64,000 nucleotides of DNA, taken from assembly GCA_017983675.1 (NCBI GenBank), contig JAGOAZ010000007.1, forward strand, positions 62,001 through 126,000, given 5' to 3'. Under the pieces are notes generated by a model that was not told the DNA's origin, did not search any database, and saw only the letters and a program-made list of their open reading frames with translations. The translations under genes and the position numbers were made by a program. This DNA is from Fluviicola sp. (GTDB taxonomy: Bacteria > Bacteroidota > Bacteroidia > Flavobacteriales_D > Crocinitomicaceae). Position 1 is the first letter of the stretch, and each line of letters begins with the position of its first letter. This document shows, piece by piece, positions 23,351 to 32,741 of this stretch.

Positions 23351-25486
23351 ATGAGCATAAAAGATTTCGATTTTACCACGTGGGAATTTTCTCAAAATCC
23401 GTATCGGTTTTATGACGCTTTACGTCCTTTTGGGTCTGTTCATTTTCTACCAAAGAATAATACATATCTTGTAACAGGCTACCAAGAAATCGTGGCAATT
23501 TTAACAGACACCTCTGTTTTTTCATCAGGCGGGAACAATGTTTTTGATCCGATTTTATTGAATTGCGATCCGCCAGAACATGCAACAAACCGTAAAGTTT
23601 TTAATGGTAAAAACGCTCCTTTTTCACTTAATAGAGTCAACCAAATAGCACTAGAAAATAAAGCTATTTGTTCACGTTTATTTGATGGTTTGAGTAACAA
23701 TACTTCGTTTGATTTGTTGCGCGACTTGTCTTTGCCATTTTCATCATTGGTAATATTAAAAATTCTTGGAATTGAAACAACAGAATTGGATGAATTGCGC
23801 AATTGGTCAACAGATGCGGTGCTTACAAAAGCAATAGAGAACACGGATTATGCAACTGACATTTGGAATTTACTATTGCCGAAAGTTGAAAAATGGATTG
23901 ATCAAACGTTATCCTCACCGCACAAAACAGGATTGGCAGAAATTGTTTTTTTTGAAGGTGGCAGAACTTTTGATCGTCAGGAGATCATTAATTTTACCCG
24001 AGTACTATTATTGGGTGGAAATGAAACGACACCGAATTTAATTGCTTCAGCTTTCCTCAAGTTGGTAGAACATCCAGAAGTTTTTGATGCAGTTAAAAAC
24101 GATCATTCATTGATTGCTGCTGTTGTAAATGAAACATTGCGTTTAGAATCGCCAACACAATTAATCAAACGGATTACAACTGAAGATACAATAATTGCGG
24201 GGGTTCAAATACCTGCTCATTCATCGGTTACATTAGCCCTAGGAGCTGCAAACCGTGATCCAGAAGTTTTCGAAAATCCAACTGAATTTAATATTTTTCG
24301 TCCAGCTGGTAAAATAGTTTCCTTTGGATTTGGACCTCATTATTGTTTAGGTGCTCATTTATCTAAGCAAGAAGCAGCAATTGTTTTGTCTGAATTGATT
24401 TCACGTTATCCAGAAGTTACTTTACCAGCTAACTTTCAACCAGTTTATCGTCATTCCAGCCATATTCGAGGAATTACATCAATGCCACTACTTTTGAAAC
24501 CTTTTCAAACTGAAAAGTTGTCGTTGTACAAAAAAATTGCCCGAAAAGAGATTTCAACCAAACTGGAAGAATATGGTCATTTTCCGACATTTGAGAATTA
24601 TCCTGCGCTAGATTCAAAACGATGGATTTACACATATCCATCACCGTTTATTCATGCAAATGTTTGTGCATCATTATTAAAAGCGGGGGAATTTAATGAT
24701 CACTATTTAAATCAAGCAAAATCATTCTTAATTCAAACGAAAGAAACAGGTGATTTGTGGCGATTTTGGGATTTGAAGCAGGCACAAAACAACGTTCCGA
24801 TTGACATGGATGATACTGCGATCTGCTCGTATGTTTTGAATAAATTCGGTGTGACGCTTGCGAATAAGAAAATCATATTTTCACTTGTAAAACAGGATGG
24901 ACGTTTGTTAACTTGGTTGTTTCCGTCTTTACGATTAGCAATTTTAAATTTTCGGGTCTTTTTAAAATCAATTTTAACTTATAGTGCAATAAAACCAACA
25001 TTGAAGTCAGGAATGTTGGCAAAAAACGACACCGATATTTCAGTCATGGCAACTGTTTGCTTTTACCTGGGTAATACTGAAATAGCTTCTAAAATTGCAA
25101 AATATTGTGTTAAGAATTGGCAGCAAGAACAACTTGCAGGTCAATTTTATGACAATCAATTAATAGATGCCTTTCATGTTGCGCGCGCTTTTTCAGAGGG
25201 TGTTATTGAGTTTGAAGCGTTAAAAACTCAAATAAACGATTTGATTGCAACTAACTATAAACAGTATGATTTTATTTCTTTACTGTTAGCTGCTATTATT
25301 TCTGTTGATTTCGACCTGTCTTTTGATTTACAGTGCTCCATCAAGCGACTAATATTAGAACACGATTCCGTTGAAGAATCTATTGTTCAACATTATCCAT
25401 ATTTCACATCTAAGGATCGGAATTTTTATGCAGGATCTTCTGCTTTAACTGCTGCTTGGTTTTTGTTAGCAACAAAAGATTGGTAA
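23351..25486 (+). CDS. Cytochrome P450 fused to a C-terminal terpene-cyclase-like domain
   Basis: This 711-residue protein has two parts. Residues 1 to about 390 are a complete cytochrome P450: I-helix GGNETTPN, ExxR in NETLRLESP and the heme loop FGFGPHYCLGAHL (Cys about 332). No membrane anchor is present, so it is a soluble bacterial P450 needing external redox partners. Residues from about 395 to 711 form an all-helical domain with LWRFWD followed by DMDDTA (485-490), the acid motif (DxDD) of class II terpene cyclases, and a C-terminal GSSALTAAWFLLA. It may be an alpha/alpha-barrel prenyl-cyclase (TS-beta) domain; length is too short for a full gamma-beta cyclase. UbiA follows after 2 bp. 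The P450 call is firm; the cyclase-like call is tentative. Confidence 0.85.
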   Translation: MSIKDFDFTTWEFSQNPYRFYDALRPFGSVHFLPKNNTYLVTGYQEIVAILTDTSVFSSGGNNVFDPILLNCDPPEHATNRKVFNGKNAPFSLNRVNQIALENKAICSRLFDGLSNNTSFDLLRDLSLPFSSLVILKILGIETTELDELRNWSTDAVLTKAIENTDYATDIWNLLLPKVEKWIDQTLSSPHKTGLAEIVFFEGGRTFDRQEIINFTRVLLLGGNETTPNLIASAFLKLVEHPEVFDAVKNDHSLIAAVVNETLRLESPTQLIKRITTEDTIIAGVQIPAHSSVTLALGAANRDPEVFENPTEFNIFRPAGKIVSFGFGPHYCLGAHLSKQEAAIVLSELISRYPEVTLPANFQPVYRHSSHIRGITSMPLLLKPFQTEKLSLYKKIARKEISTKLEEYGHFPTFENYPALDSKRWIYTYPSPFIHANVCASLLKAGEFNDHYLNQAKSFLIQTKETGDLWRFWDLKQAQNNVPIDMDDTAICSYVLNKFGVTLANKKIIFSLVKQDGRLLTWLFPSLRLAILNFRVFLKSILTYSAIKPTLKSGMLAKNDTDISVMATVCFYLGNTEIASKIAKYCVKNWQQEQLAGQFYDNQLIDAFHVARAFSEGVIEFEALKTQINDLIATNYKQYDFISLLLAAIISVDFDLSFDLQCSIKRLILEHDSVEESIVQHYPYFTSKDRNFYAGSSALTAAWFLLATKDW

Positions 25487-25488
25487 TT

Positions 25489-26502
25489 ATGAATATGCAG
25501 CATTGGTTTTTACGCTTTCGTTCTTTTTCGCGCTATAACTTACTGTTGTATGCACATTTTTGTTTGGTCATTTGTGCGCTTTTTAAGTTATCCGTTCCTT
25601 TTTCTAAAATTTTAATGCTGTTTGGTGCTTATTTGTTAATAGGTGTTGGCGGGTATTTATTGAATGATTGGTATGATCAAACAAGTGATAAAAAAGCAGG
25701 TAAATTAAACATAACAGCTTCCTTATCTTCCAATCAATTTTATTTACTAGTAGTGCTGTTTTGGGGTTTTGGTCTTTTTCTTATTTTTCAAATAAGTTTC
25801 GTTGCTTCTTTTGTTTTGATCATTCAATTTTTATTGTTAATTGCTTATTCGTACCCAAAGATTCGTTTGAAAGAAAAGGGTGTTGTTGGCTTATTGGTTG
25901 ACGCACTGTACGGTCATGTCGTACCAGTTTTATTGTTATTAGTCGTACTTTCAGATTTTGGTCACATACCGCTATTCTTTCAATTAAGTTTTATCGTTTT
26001 GAATTTGTTTATTGGTTTTAGAGATATATTAATTCATCAACTCGAAGATAAACAAAATGACCTAAAAGCAGGAGTTACAACATTTGCAACAGAACAAGGC
26101 GATAAGGCGCGAGAACTAATAAAACAAGTTGTTTTAGTTACAAATTATCTCGTGCTATTTTTGGTTTATTACGTTTTGTATATCCAATTTAATGTATATT
26201 CCCTCATATTCACCAGTCTGTTAACAGCAATTTTCATTCAACAATACAAAAAAAGAAAACAACTAGAACGCGTTTCTGTTTTTCTAAGCACATGGTTGCT
26301 TATTGGTTATTTTGTTAAAAATGAACAATTCGTTTTCTTATTGCTTGTTTTTCACCCCTATTTTATTGAGTTAACAAAACGATATTTAAAAACCATTTAT
26401 TTTGATTTTTTCAAATTGTACGTCAATGTTGGCTTGTATTATCTGTTTTTAGTTTTTGGTCGTGATTTGAAGAAAAAACCTTTGTATGAGAAGCAAAAAT
26501 AA
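25489..26502 (+). CDS. UbiA family prenyltransferase
   Basis: This polytopic protein of about 337 residues carries the two Asp-rich motifs of UbiA enzymes: NDWYDQTSD (residues 59-67) and, near residue 180, DILIHQLEDKQNDLKAG followed by TTFATEQG. UbiA enzymes transfer prenyl groups from prenyl diphosphates to aromatic or sugar acceptors, and some cyclise terpenes. The start at 25489 lies 2 bp after the P450 fusion stop. The acceptor is unknown; UbiA proteins making menaquinone or heme O have different flanking sequence and different neighbours. Confidence 0.88.
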   Translation: MNMQHWFLRFRSFSRYNLLLYAHFCLVICALFKLSVPFSKILMLFGAYLLIGVGGYLLNDWYDQTSDKKAGKLNITASLSSNQFYLLVVLFWGFGLFLIFQISFVASFVLIIQFLLLIAYSYPKIRLKEKGVVGLLVDALYGHVVPVLLLLVVLSDFGHIPLFFQLSFIVLNLFIGFRDILIHQLEDKQNDLKAGVTTFATEQGDKARELIKQVVLVTNYLVLFLVYYVLYIQFNVYSLIFTSLLTAIFIQQYKKRKQLERVSVFLSTWLLIGYFVKNEQFVFLLLVFHPYFIELTKRYLKTIYFDFFKLYVNVGLYYLFLVFGRDLKKKPLYEKQK

Positions 26503-26605
26503 CAGTTGTTTTTTAAGAATATGATTAGATTGGAAAAGAATATTAGTAAGCGTGAAACAACTAATAAGTTAAATAAGTCACTGAATTTTTAAGTCTAGCA
26601 GAACG

Positions 26606-28390
26606 ATGTGTGGAATTGTAGGATGGGTAACAAATAATAAACAAGTCGATAAAGTTGTCTTTAATGAAATGCTTGCAACATTAAATCACAGAGGGCCAGA
26701 TGATGGAGACGTGTTTTATTCGAATCAGAACAAAATTGCTTTTGGTCATCGGCGACTTTCATTTTTAGATTTATCAGATGCTGGGCGTCAGCCGTTTCAT
26801 TCAAGTGATGGTTCCGTAACGATTACATTTAATGGCGAAATATATAATTATTTAGAATTAAAAGAACAACTCAACGACCATTATTCTTTTCAAACGAATA
26901 CCGATACGGAAGTAATTGCCGCCGCTTATCTTTACTGGGGAATTTCGTTTATTGACCATTTAAAAGGCATGTTTGCGATTGGTCTTCATGATCGAAAATT
27001 GAACAAACTTTTTCTTATTCGTGATCGATTTGGTATCAAACCTTTGTATTATTTAAACACAGAAACTGATATTGTTTTTGCGTCGGAACTCAAAGCGATT
27101 ATTCAGTCGGGGATTTCAAAAAAAGAAATGGATGTTACGTCATTCATCGACTATTTTGTTTACAGATATATTCCTTCTCCAAAAACAATTTGGAGCGATA
27201 TTAAAAAAGTTCCACCCGCACATTATGTTTCTTTTTGCTTAGCGACATTTCAAACTGAACTAACAGAATATTGGACCCTAAAGTCTGGAGATTTAACATG
27301 GAATGCAACAGAAATCAGCAAACAAACAAACCATTTGTTGATTGAATCAGTTAAAGAGCATACGCGTTCAGATGTCGCAATTGGCGCTTTTCTAAGTGGT
27401 GGCTATGACAGTAGTGCACTTGTCGCACAGTTAAAAGAAAACGGAGAATCACCAGAAACATTTTCAATCGGATTCAAAAATTGGTCAAACAGTGAGGATC
27501 AATTTGCAACAATCGTTTCAGAACATTTATCTGTAAAAAACTCGGCAATAATAGCAGACGAGTCTGATCTTTCTTTGCTTTCTCTTATGCCAACAGTTTA
27601 CGACGAACCCATCGCAGATATTTCGATTATCCCCACTTTTATGGTAAGTAAACTTGCGCGATCGAAGGTGAAAGCGGTATTGAGTGGGGAAGGAGCAGAT
27701 GAAATTTTTGCTGGATATACCTGGCAAAAAGAGTTTTATGAATTGTCCTACCCAACTACCTTTTTGGGTCGATTAAAAAAAATTGCTCGGCCACCTATAG
27801 ATACGGTTTCGTTTTATGCGCAAGCAATGGCAATGGGACGTTTTGATCAAGATGAACTGCGAAAAATGTTACACCCGTCATTGCATCAATTTATTCCTGC
27901 AGATGAGAATTGGTTCTACAGGAAACATTTCAAAAAAGAGTTGTCGCCATTAAAAGCAATTCAATATTTAGACATGAAATGTTTTATGGGGGAATTGGTA
28001 CTCACAAAAGTAGATAGAGCAAGTATGGCTAATTCATTAGAAGTGCGCGTTCCTTTTTTAGATCATACGCTGTTTGAGTCCGTTTTTGTATTGAAAGAAC
28101 AAGCATATTTTTCGCGAACTCAAACAAAAAAACTCTTATATGAACATATAAAACACAAATTGCCAGCGCTCATCTTACAACGTAAAAAACAAGGTTTTGT
28201 TGGTCCAGATGCTTATTACATGAAGCTTGAATTTTACCGAAAACAATTTGCGAAAAGTAATTTGGTGGCACACAATATTGTTAATCGAGAATACATTGAT
28301 GATTTGTTAAAAGAGCAGTATTCTTGGAAATTATGGAAGCTGTTAGTAATGGAAAATTGGTTCACAAATTGGGTTGTGACTACACATTAA
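26606..28390 (+). CDS. asnB: Asparagine synthase (glutamine-hydrolysing), AsnB-type
   Basis: This 594-residue two-domain enzyme has the N-terminal glutaminase with Cys2 (MCGIVGW) and NHRGPDDGD, and the C-terminal synthetase with the PPi loop LSGGYDSSAL and LSGEGADEIFAGY. All catalytic elements look intact. Inside glycan clusters, AsnB homologues often amidate sugar uronic acids or peptides rather than making free asparagine, and its position between UbiA and an epimerase favours such a role here. That is an inference. A 103-bp gap precedes it, without a recognisable -7 box. Confidence 0.9.
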   Translation: MCGIVGWVTNNKQVDKVVFNEMLATLNHRGPDDGDVFYSNQNKIAFGHRRLSFLDLSDAGRQPFHSSDGSVTITFNGEIYNYLELKEQLNDHYSFQTNTDTEVIAAAYLYWGISFIDHLKGMFAIGLHDRKLNKLFLIRDRFGIKPLYYLNTETDIVFASELKAIIQSGISKKEMDVTSFIDYFVYRYIPSPKTIWSDIKKVPPAHYVSFCLATFQTELTEYWTLKSGDLTWNATEISKQTNHLLIESVKEHTRSDVAIGAFLSGGYDSSALVAQLKENGESPETFSIGFKNWSNSEDQFATIVSEHLSVKNSAIIADESDLSLLSLMPTVYDEPIADISIIPTFMVSKLARSKVKAVLSGEGADEIFAGYTWQKEFYELSYPTTFLGRLKKIARPPIDTVSFYAQAMAMGRFDQDELRKMLHPSLHQFIPADENWFYRKHFKKELSPLKAIQYLDMKCFMGELVLTKVDRASMANSLEVRVPFLDHTLFESVFVLKEQAYFSRTQTKKLLYEHIKHKLPALILQRKKQGFVGPDAYYMKLEFYRKQFAKSNLVAHNIVNREYIDDLLKEQYSWKLWKLLVMENWFTNWVVTTH

Positions 28391-28415
28391 ATGGTGTATT
28401 TTTCTGATAATTATG

Positions 28416-28423
28416 TAACTTTG
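28416..28423 (+). promoter_or_regulatory. Promoter of the epimerase operon (-7 box TAACTTTG)
   Basis: TAACTTTG matches TAnnTTTG and ends 8 nt before the ATG at 28432, so the leader would be at most a few nucleotides. It marks a probable second transcription unit inside the cluster. Confidence 0.55.
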
Positions 28424-28431
28424 TAAACTGA

Positions 28432-29370
28432 ATGAGTAAGATTTTAATTACTGGAGGAGCTGGATTTATAGGTTTTCATTTGCAGCAACAATTGATAAGC
28501 AAACACGAAGTGAAATGCATCGACAGTTTGCGTTGCGAAAAAACAGCATCCATTCATCGCGCTTCTTTGATGCCGTCAGTTTATCAATTAGACTGTTCAG
28601 ATGATTTTTCATCCACATTAGCTTTTCAACCAGACATCATCATTCATTTAGCAGCTGAAACAGGAGTTTCCGATTCAGAAATATTTCCTGAAAAATACAT
28701 AAAAACGAATGTCGACGCTACATTTAATGTGTTGGAGCAAGCACGTAAAATGGGAGTAAAGCATTTTATTTATGCAAGTAGTTCCTCTGTATATGAGCCT
28801 AATCAAGCAATCATGTCAGAATCATCTCCAACAGAATTTCAGTTGTCTTTTTATGGGACAACCAAAAAAATGATGGAGCAAATGGTCTCAAATTATTGCA
28901 GACAATTTGGAATGACTGCCATTGGTCTTCGTTTTTTTACCGTATATGGATCGTATACACGACCAGATATGGCGGGATATAAGTTTCTGAAGGGAATCCA
29001 AGACGGATCTCCGATAAAACAATACAATCATGGCGAAGTTTTACGCGATTTTACGCATGTAAGTGATGTTGTTCATTCAATTGAGCTATTACTTACGAAA
29101 ATCACCAGTGAACCTCTTGGTTTTCATCGTGTATTTAATATTGGTAATAGTTCACCAGTAACCGTAAAAAAATACATTCAACTAATTGCACAGGAACTGA
29201 ATAAGGAACCTGTGATCAATGATTTTCCATTACCAAAAAATGAATTACAAGCAACATTTAGTGATTCAACAAGCTTGGAACTTTATACGGGCTATAAACC
29301 TTCGGTTTCAATTGAAGTTGGCGTGAAAGAAATGGTAGATTGGTTTAAAACTGGTGCATATGAAGAATAA
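28432..29370 (+). CDS. NAD-dependent epimerase/dehydratase (nucleotide-sugar, extended SDR)
   Basis: This 312-residue extended short-chain dehydrogenase has the NAD-binding GGAGFIGFHL, HLAAETGVSDS, YASSSSVYEPNQ and the catalytic YxxxK in SFYGTTKKMMEQ. The pattern fits UDP-glucose 4-epimerase or UDP-glucuronate/galacturonate epimerases. It supplies a nucleotide sugar for the cluster. It overlaps the next gene by 11 bp. Confidence 0.9.
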   Translation: MSKILITGGAGFIGFHLQQQLISKHEVKCIDSLRCEKTASIHRASLMPSVYQLDCSDDFSSTLAFQPDIIIHLAAETGVSDSEIFPEKYIKTNVDATFNVLEQARKMGVKHFIYASSSSVYEPNQAIMSESSPTEFQLSFYGTTKKMMEQMVSNYCRQFGMTAIGLRFFTVYGSYTRPDMAGYKFLKGIQDGSPIKQYNHGEVLRDFTHVSDVVHSIELLLTKITSEPLGFHRVFNIGNSSPVTVKKYIQLIAQELNKEPVINDFPLPKNELQATFSDSTSLELYTGYKPSVSIEVGVKEMVDWFKTGAYEE

Positions 29371-30553
29371 TTGTTTTGTGTATGTTGTTTGTGGAGACAA
29401 AGAACATATTGACACGCTTCATTTTTCCTTACGTTATTTGAAGCACTTTTCTTCAAATAAAATTATTGTTTTAACGGATTCATCACGTAATGAAATACCA
29501 GTAGTTCACGATACTATCATTGATGTCAAAACGCCCGAAAAGTATAACAATCACCAAGCGAGCATCTATTTGAAAACGGGCGTTAATCAATTCTTACCAA
29601 AAGGAACCAATTACTGTTATTTAGACACAGATGTTTTAGCTTTATCTGCAGATTGCGACGCGGTATTTGAAGAATTTATTTCACCAATTCGTTTTGCAGC
29701 TGATCATTGTACGATGGAAAAATTTAGCGCTTATGCAGTTAATTGTGATTGTTTGACGGATTGGAAAAAAGATTGGGATGCATATCACTCCTCATTTTCG
29801 AATCACGATAAAAATAAATCGATAACAGATCAAGGTTTATTGAACCATAGCAGACGATTAAAAGCGAGTTTTGAACAGATTAAAACAAACAAAAGAACCC
29901 GTATTTTTAAAGCACTTCGCTATATCCTGAGTTGGCCGATTTTTAAATACAGTGATGATTATTTTTTCAATAAAAAAGATCGTACTTGGCAACTCAAAAC
30001 AGGAGAGGTCATATTATACGAAACACCTTACAAGCAAATAGCTGCTGAAACAGGTTTGAAATACAGTTGGTTGAGACAAAGGTGGCAAAAATCAACTGGT
30101 GAAGATTTGTGGAAATCATCGTGCAATCACCTAGCGCAAGCAATTGAAACGGACTTTCAAATTGATGTAAAAGATACAAATTGGCAACATTGGAATGGCG
30201 GATTATTTCTGTTTAATGATTCCAGTGAACAGTTTCTTTCAACTTGGCATACTTTAACGTTAACTGCATTCGATTTGCCTAATTGGAAAACGAGAGATCA
30301 AGGGACATTAATTGCGACTGTATGGAAACTGGGGCTTGAAAATCAACCAGTATTAACTAAAAAGTGGAATTTTCTTGCAGATGCGAATAACGAACACATG
30401 ACTTTTGAAGGAAAAGGAAAGTTTAATGATGGTTCATCAATTCGATCATTTGATGTTGCATTGATACATATCTATCATCGATTTGGAGATGTAACATGGG
30501 ATTTGTGGAATCATATTCAGCATGATTATTTAAAGGTAGATAATGAAAAATAG
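29360..30553 (+). CDS. Putative glycosyltransferase (GT8-like)
   Basis: This protein of about 397 residues begins with VYVVCGDKEHIDTLHFSLRYL and holds the metal-binding YLDTDVLAL, WNGGLFLFND and a DQGTL block, a combination seen in GT-A enzymes of the GT8/GT-like type. A middle insert (about 180-270) rich in Lys and Trp is not recognised. The ATG at 29360 overlaps the end of the epimerase gene; a GTG 6 nt upstream is an alternative. It overlaps the next gene by 11 bp. Donor and acceptor unknown. Confidence 0.7.
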   Translation: MKNNCFVYVVCGDKEHIDTLHFSLRYLKHFSSNKIIVLTDSSRNEIPVVHDTIIDVKTPEKYNNHQASIYLKTGVNQFLPKGTNYCYLDTDVLALSADCDAVFEEFISPIRFAADHCTMEKFSAYAVNCDCLTDWKKDWDAYHSSFSNHDKNKSITDQGLLNHSRRLKASFEQIKTNKRTRIFKALRYILSWPIFKYSDDYFFNKKDRTWQLKTGEVILYETPYKQIAAETGLKYSWLRQRWQKSTGEDLWKSSCNHLAQAIETDFQIDVKDTNWQHWNGGLFLFNDSSEQFLSTWHTLTLTAFDLPNWKTRDQGTLIATVWKLGLENQPVLTKKWNFLADANNEHMTFEGKGKFNDGSSIRSFDVALIHIYHRFGDVTWDLWNHIQHDYLKVDNEK

Positions 30554-30998
30554 CTTGCAACGATATTATCATTTTTTAGTAGCTAAAAAAAGATTTTTTG
30601 GCTTAGGACTTATCTATTTGATTTGTAGTTTAATAATTGGTGAGTTTCATCCGTTTTCACGTTTTCCGATGTATAATTCATTTCCAAATTGGTCGTATGT
30701 GTTTTATTACACAGATAAGGAAGGTCAATTAATTCCAGCAAAACAATTGCAAACAAATACGGGACATTTAGCTCACATGTTTTACACAGCTTGTGGAACA
30801 TTACAGATTGAATATGGAAATGGAATAGAAACGCAACAAGAATTAAAACGATTGGGTCTTGAAATAACCAAGCAAGTGGGGCAACTTATTCAATTGCCGA
30901 AACCTAGAAAAGTGAAATTACACCGGGTTTACTTTTATAAAGTAGCCACTGAAATGAGAAAAAAAGATGTCATTATTTATGAAGGATTTATACAGTAA
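30543..30998 (+). CDS. Small membrane-anchored protein preceding an HTTM-like gene
   Basis: This 151-residue protein has one hydrophobic segment (about 17-36: FFGLGLIYLICSLIIGEF) followed by HPFSRFPMYNSFPNWSYVFYYTD and a mixed C-terminal domain (about 55-151). I do not recognise a named domain. It overlaps the previous gene by 11 bp and the following membrane gene by 32 bp, so the two membrane proteins are probably translated together and act together. Confidence 0.65.
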   Translation: MKNSLQRYYHFLVAKKRFFGLGLIYLICSLIIGEFHPFSRFPMYNSFPNWSYVFYYTDKEGQLIPAKQLQTNTGHLAHMFYTACGTLQIEYGNGIETQQELKRLGLEITKQVGQLIQLPKPRKVKLHRVYFYKVATEMRKKDVIIYEGFIQ

Positions 30999-31845
30999 TC
31001 AAGTTTCATTTTCGCAAAATAACAACGAGTGGCTTGGTTTTAAAGTGCCTTTTGTTATTTTCTTTTTTATGTTAGCTTTTGATATTTTAAGCGCATACTC
31101 GTCCGTTAATTTTCCAGTTGCATTTTGTGCGTTAGGACTTTGCGAATGGGTTTCGGTTTTTTCAATCAAGCTTTTCATTGTTTTTTTATTATTGCTTTTT
31201 TCAGCAGCATATATTTTTGAATACAAAATGAAAGTGACGTTGGGATTTCTTTCCATTTTCAGTATCCTGCTTTTTTCTATTGAAGAATCGAATGGGATAA
31301 TGAACAGAGCGAGTTTAATGTCTATGGTTTTTGTCGCACAATGGATAGCCTATTTTTTGTACGAAAACCAAACGAATAATTTAATGAAATTCAGGTTACA
31401 GTTTGGTATTCAATTAGTGGTTGCGACGTATATGCTTTCGGCTATTTCAAAACTAGCGACATCAGGATTTTCATGGATAAGTGATAGTCAATATGCCGTA
31501 CTTCAGATCCAGAAATCAATTTATTATAATTTTTTTGATTCAAATAACACCTCCTTCATCAAAGAGGGTGCTCATTTTGTTCAATTTATGAATCAGCACA
31601 GCACATTCTTTAGTTTGTTGTTTTTAAGTGCATTAGTCATTGAATTCACTGTTTTTGTTGCTTTGTTTAATTCGAAAATGCGCATTCTTTATGGGTTTTT
31701 ATTATTAGCAATGCACATAGGGATTTTCATTGTTATGGATATAATCATTATACATGTTTTCATTCCGATGTTTTTATTGTTACTTAATCCTTTTTATTAC
31801 TTAACAATTTTACTTCAAGGAACATTTAAACGATTGAAAAGATGA
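30967..31845 (+). CDS. Polytopic membrane protein, HTTM-like
   Basis: This 292-residue protein has about seven hydrophobic helices. The blocks NRASLMSMVFVAQWIAYFLYE and YMLSAISKLATSGFSWISD resemble the HTTM (vitamin K gamma-carboxylase-related) membrane family, which in bacteria often has a paired small protein. The match is by eye and moderate. An alternative start is the ATG at 30979. It overlaps the next gene by 4 bp (ATGA). Confidence 0.6.
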   Translation: MSLFMKDLYSNQVSFSQNNNEWLGFKVPFVIFFFMLAFDILSAYSSVNFPVAFCALGLCEWVSVFSIKLFIVFLLLLFSAAYIFEYKMKVTLGFLSIFSILLFSIEESNGIMNRASLMSMVFVAQWIAYFLYENQTNNLMKFRLQFGIQLVVATYMLSAISKLATSGFSWISDSQYAVLQIQKSIYYNFFDSNNTSFIKEGAHFVQFMNQHSTFFSLLFLSALVIEFTVFVALFNSKMRILYGFLLLAMHIGIFIVMDIIIIHVFIPMFLLLLNPFYYLTILLQGTFKRLKR

Positions 31846-32741
31846 GTCATTTTGCAACGATAACAACACAGTCTCATTTTTTTAAAGTTTTTGCTTTAGC
31901 AGAAAGTCTAAAAAACTTTGCGATAACGCTTCATGTCTTGGTTGTTGATGGAGATACATTCCCACAAGAATACCCCTCGAATATTGAGTTTTATAAATTG
32001 ACTGACATTCCCAACCCATTAGTGAGCCAATTGGGAAAAAAATACAAAGGTGATCGCTTGCGTTGGTCATTAAAACCTGTTTTTTTAATCAATTTATTAG
32101 CAAAGCACGAACGGGTTGTCTATGTTGACAATGATATTTTCTTTTATTCCAACCCTCAATTTATCGTGAATTATCTGGAGAAACATTCTCTGGTTTTGAC
32201 CCCGCATTTTTATCGTGATTCGCCATTTGAAGAACAGAATTGGTTAGAAGCAAATTTCAGAGTCGGATTATTTAATGCTGGCTTTATAGGCGCAAATAGA
32301 CATGCAGTTACATTTTTAACTTGGTGGGCTAATTGTTGTTTGTTTTCAGTGAAAAAAGCTTATTGGAGAGGTTTGTTTGACGATCAGAAATACTTGGATT
32401 TGGCACCTGTTAAAGTACCTGATTTGAAAATTTTACATCACCGAGGGTGTAATTTAGCTGGTTGGAATGATGTGGATTTACGATTTGAAAAGAAAGACGA
32501 GTTAGTTTATATCAATGGGGTAGATCAATTGGTGTTTATTCATTTTGCTGAATTAACCATGAAACAATTCAGTCAAAAAAATCATTTCCTGAATAAACAA
32601 TTCGAAGAATATATATCAAAACTACAAAAGTTTAAAGAAGCCTATACGTTTAAAACACGTATATTGACATGGACAAAGGTTAAAGATTTTTGTTATTTCT
32701 TAATTTGGAGAATGATTGTAACCAGAAAAGTTATAAAATGA
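31842..32741 (+). CDS. Putative glycosyltransferase (GT8-like)
   Basis: This 299-residue protein shows a GT-A pattern: RVVYVDNDIFFYSNP (DxD), LFNAGFIGANR, FDDQKYLDLAP and HHRGCNLAGWN. It resembles family 8-type or capsular sugar transferases whose sugar donors are nucleotide-linked. The first residues (MSHFATITTQSHFFKVFALAESL) are typical of such proteins. It is coupled by 4-bp ATGA overlaps on both sides, to the HTTM-like gene and to the dioxygenase gene. Substrate unknown. Confidence 0.75.
   Translation: MSHFATITTQSHFFKVFALAESLKNFAITLHVLVVDGDTFPQEYPSNIEFYKLTDIPNPLVSQLGKKYKGDRLRWSLKPVFLINLLAKHERVVYVDNDIFFYSNPQFIVNYLEKHSLVLTPHFYRDSPFEEQNWLEANFRVGLFNAGFIGANRHAVTFLTWWANCCLFSVKKAYWRGLFDDQKYLDLAPVKVPDLKILHHRGCNLAGWNDVDLRFEKKDELVYINGVDQLVFIHFAELTMKQFSQKNHFLNKQFEEYISKLQKFKEAYTFKTRILTWTKVKDFCYFLIWRMIVTRKVIK

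Noticed and set aside
23351-25486. Complete class II diterpene cyclase in the P450 fusion
   Set aside because: The C-terminal part is about 315 residues, too short for a gamma-beta cyclase, and no second domain or DDxxD class I motif is visible; only a single beta-type domain is considered.
26503-26605. GTTGTTT...AAACAAC inverted repeat upstream of asnB as a terminator or riboswitch
   Set aside because: The arms are short, AT-rich and far apart, with no T-run or recognisable ligand-binding structure.
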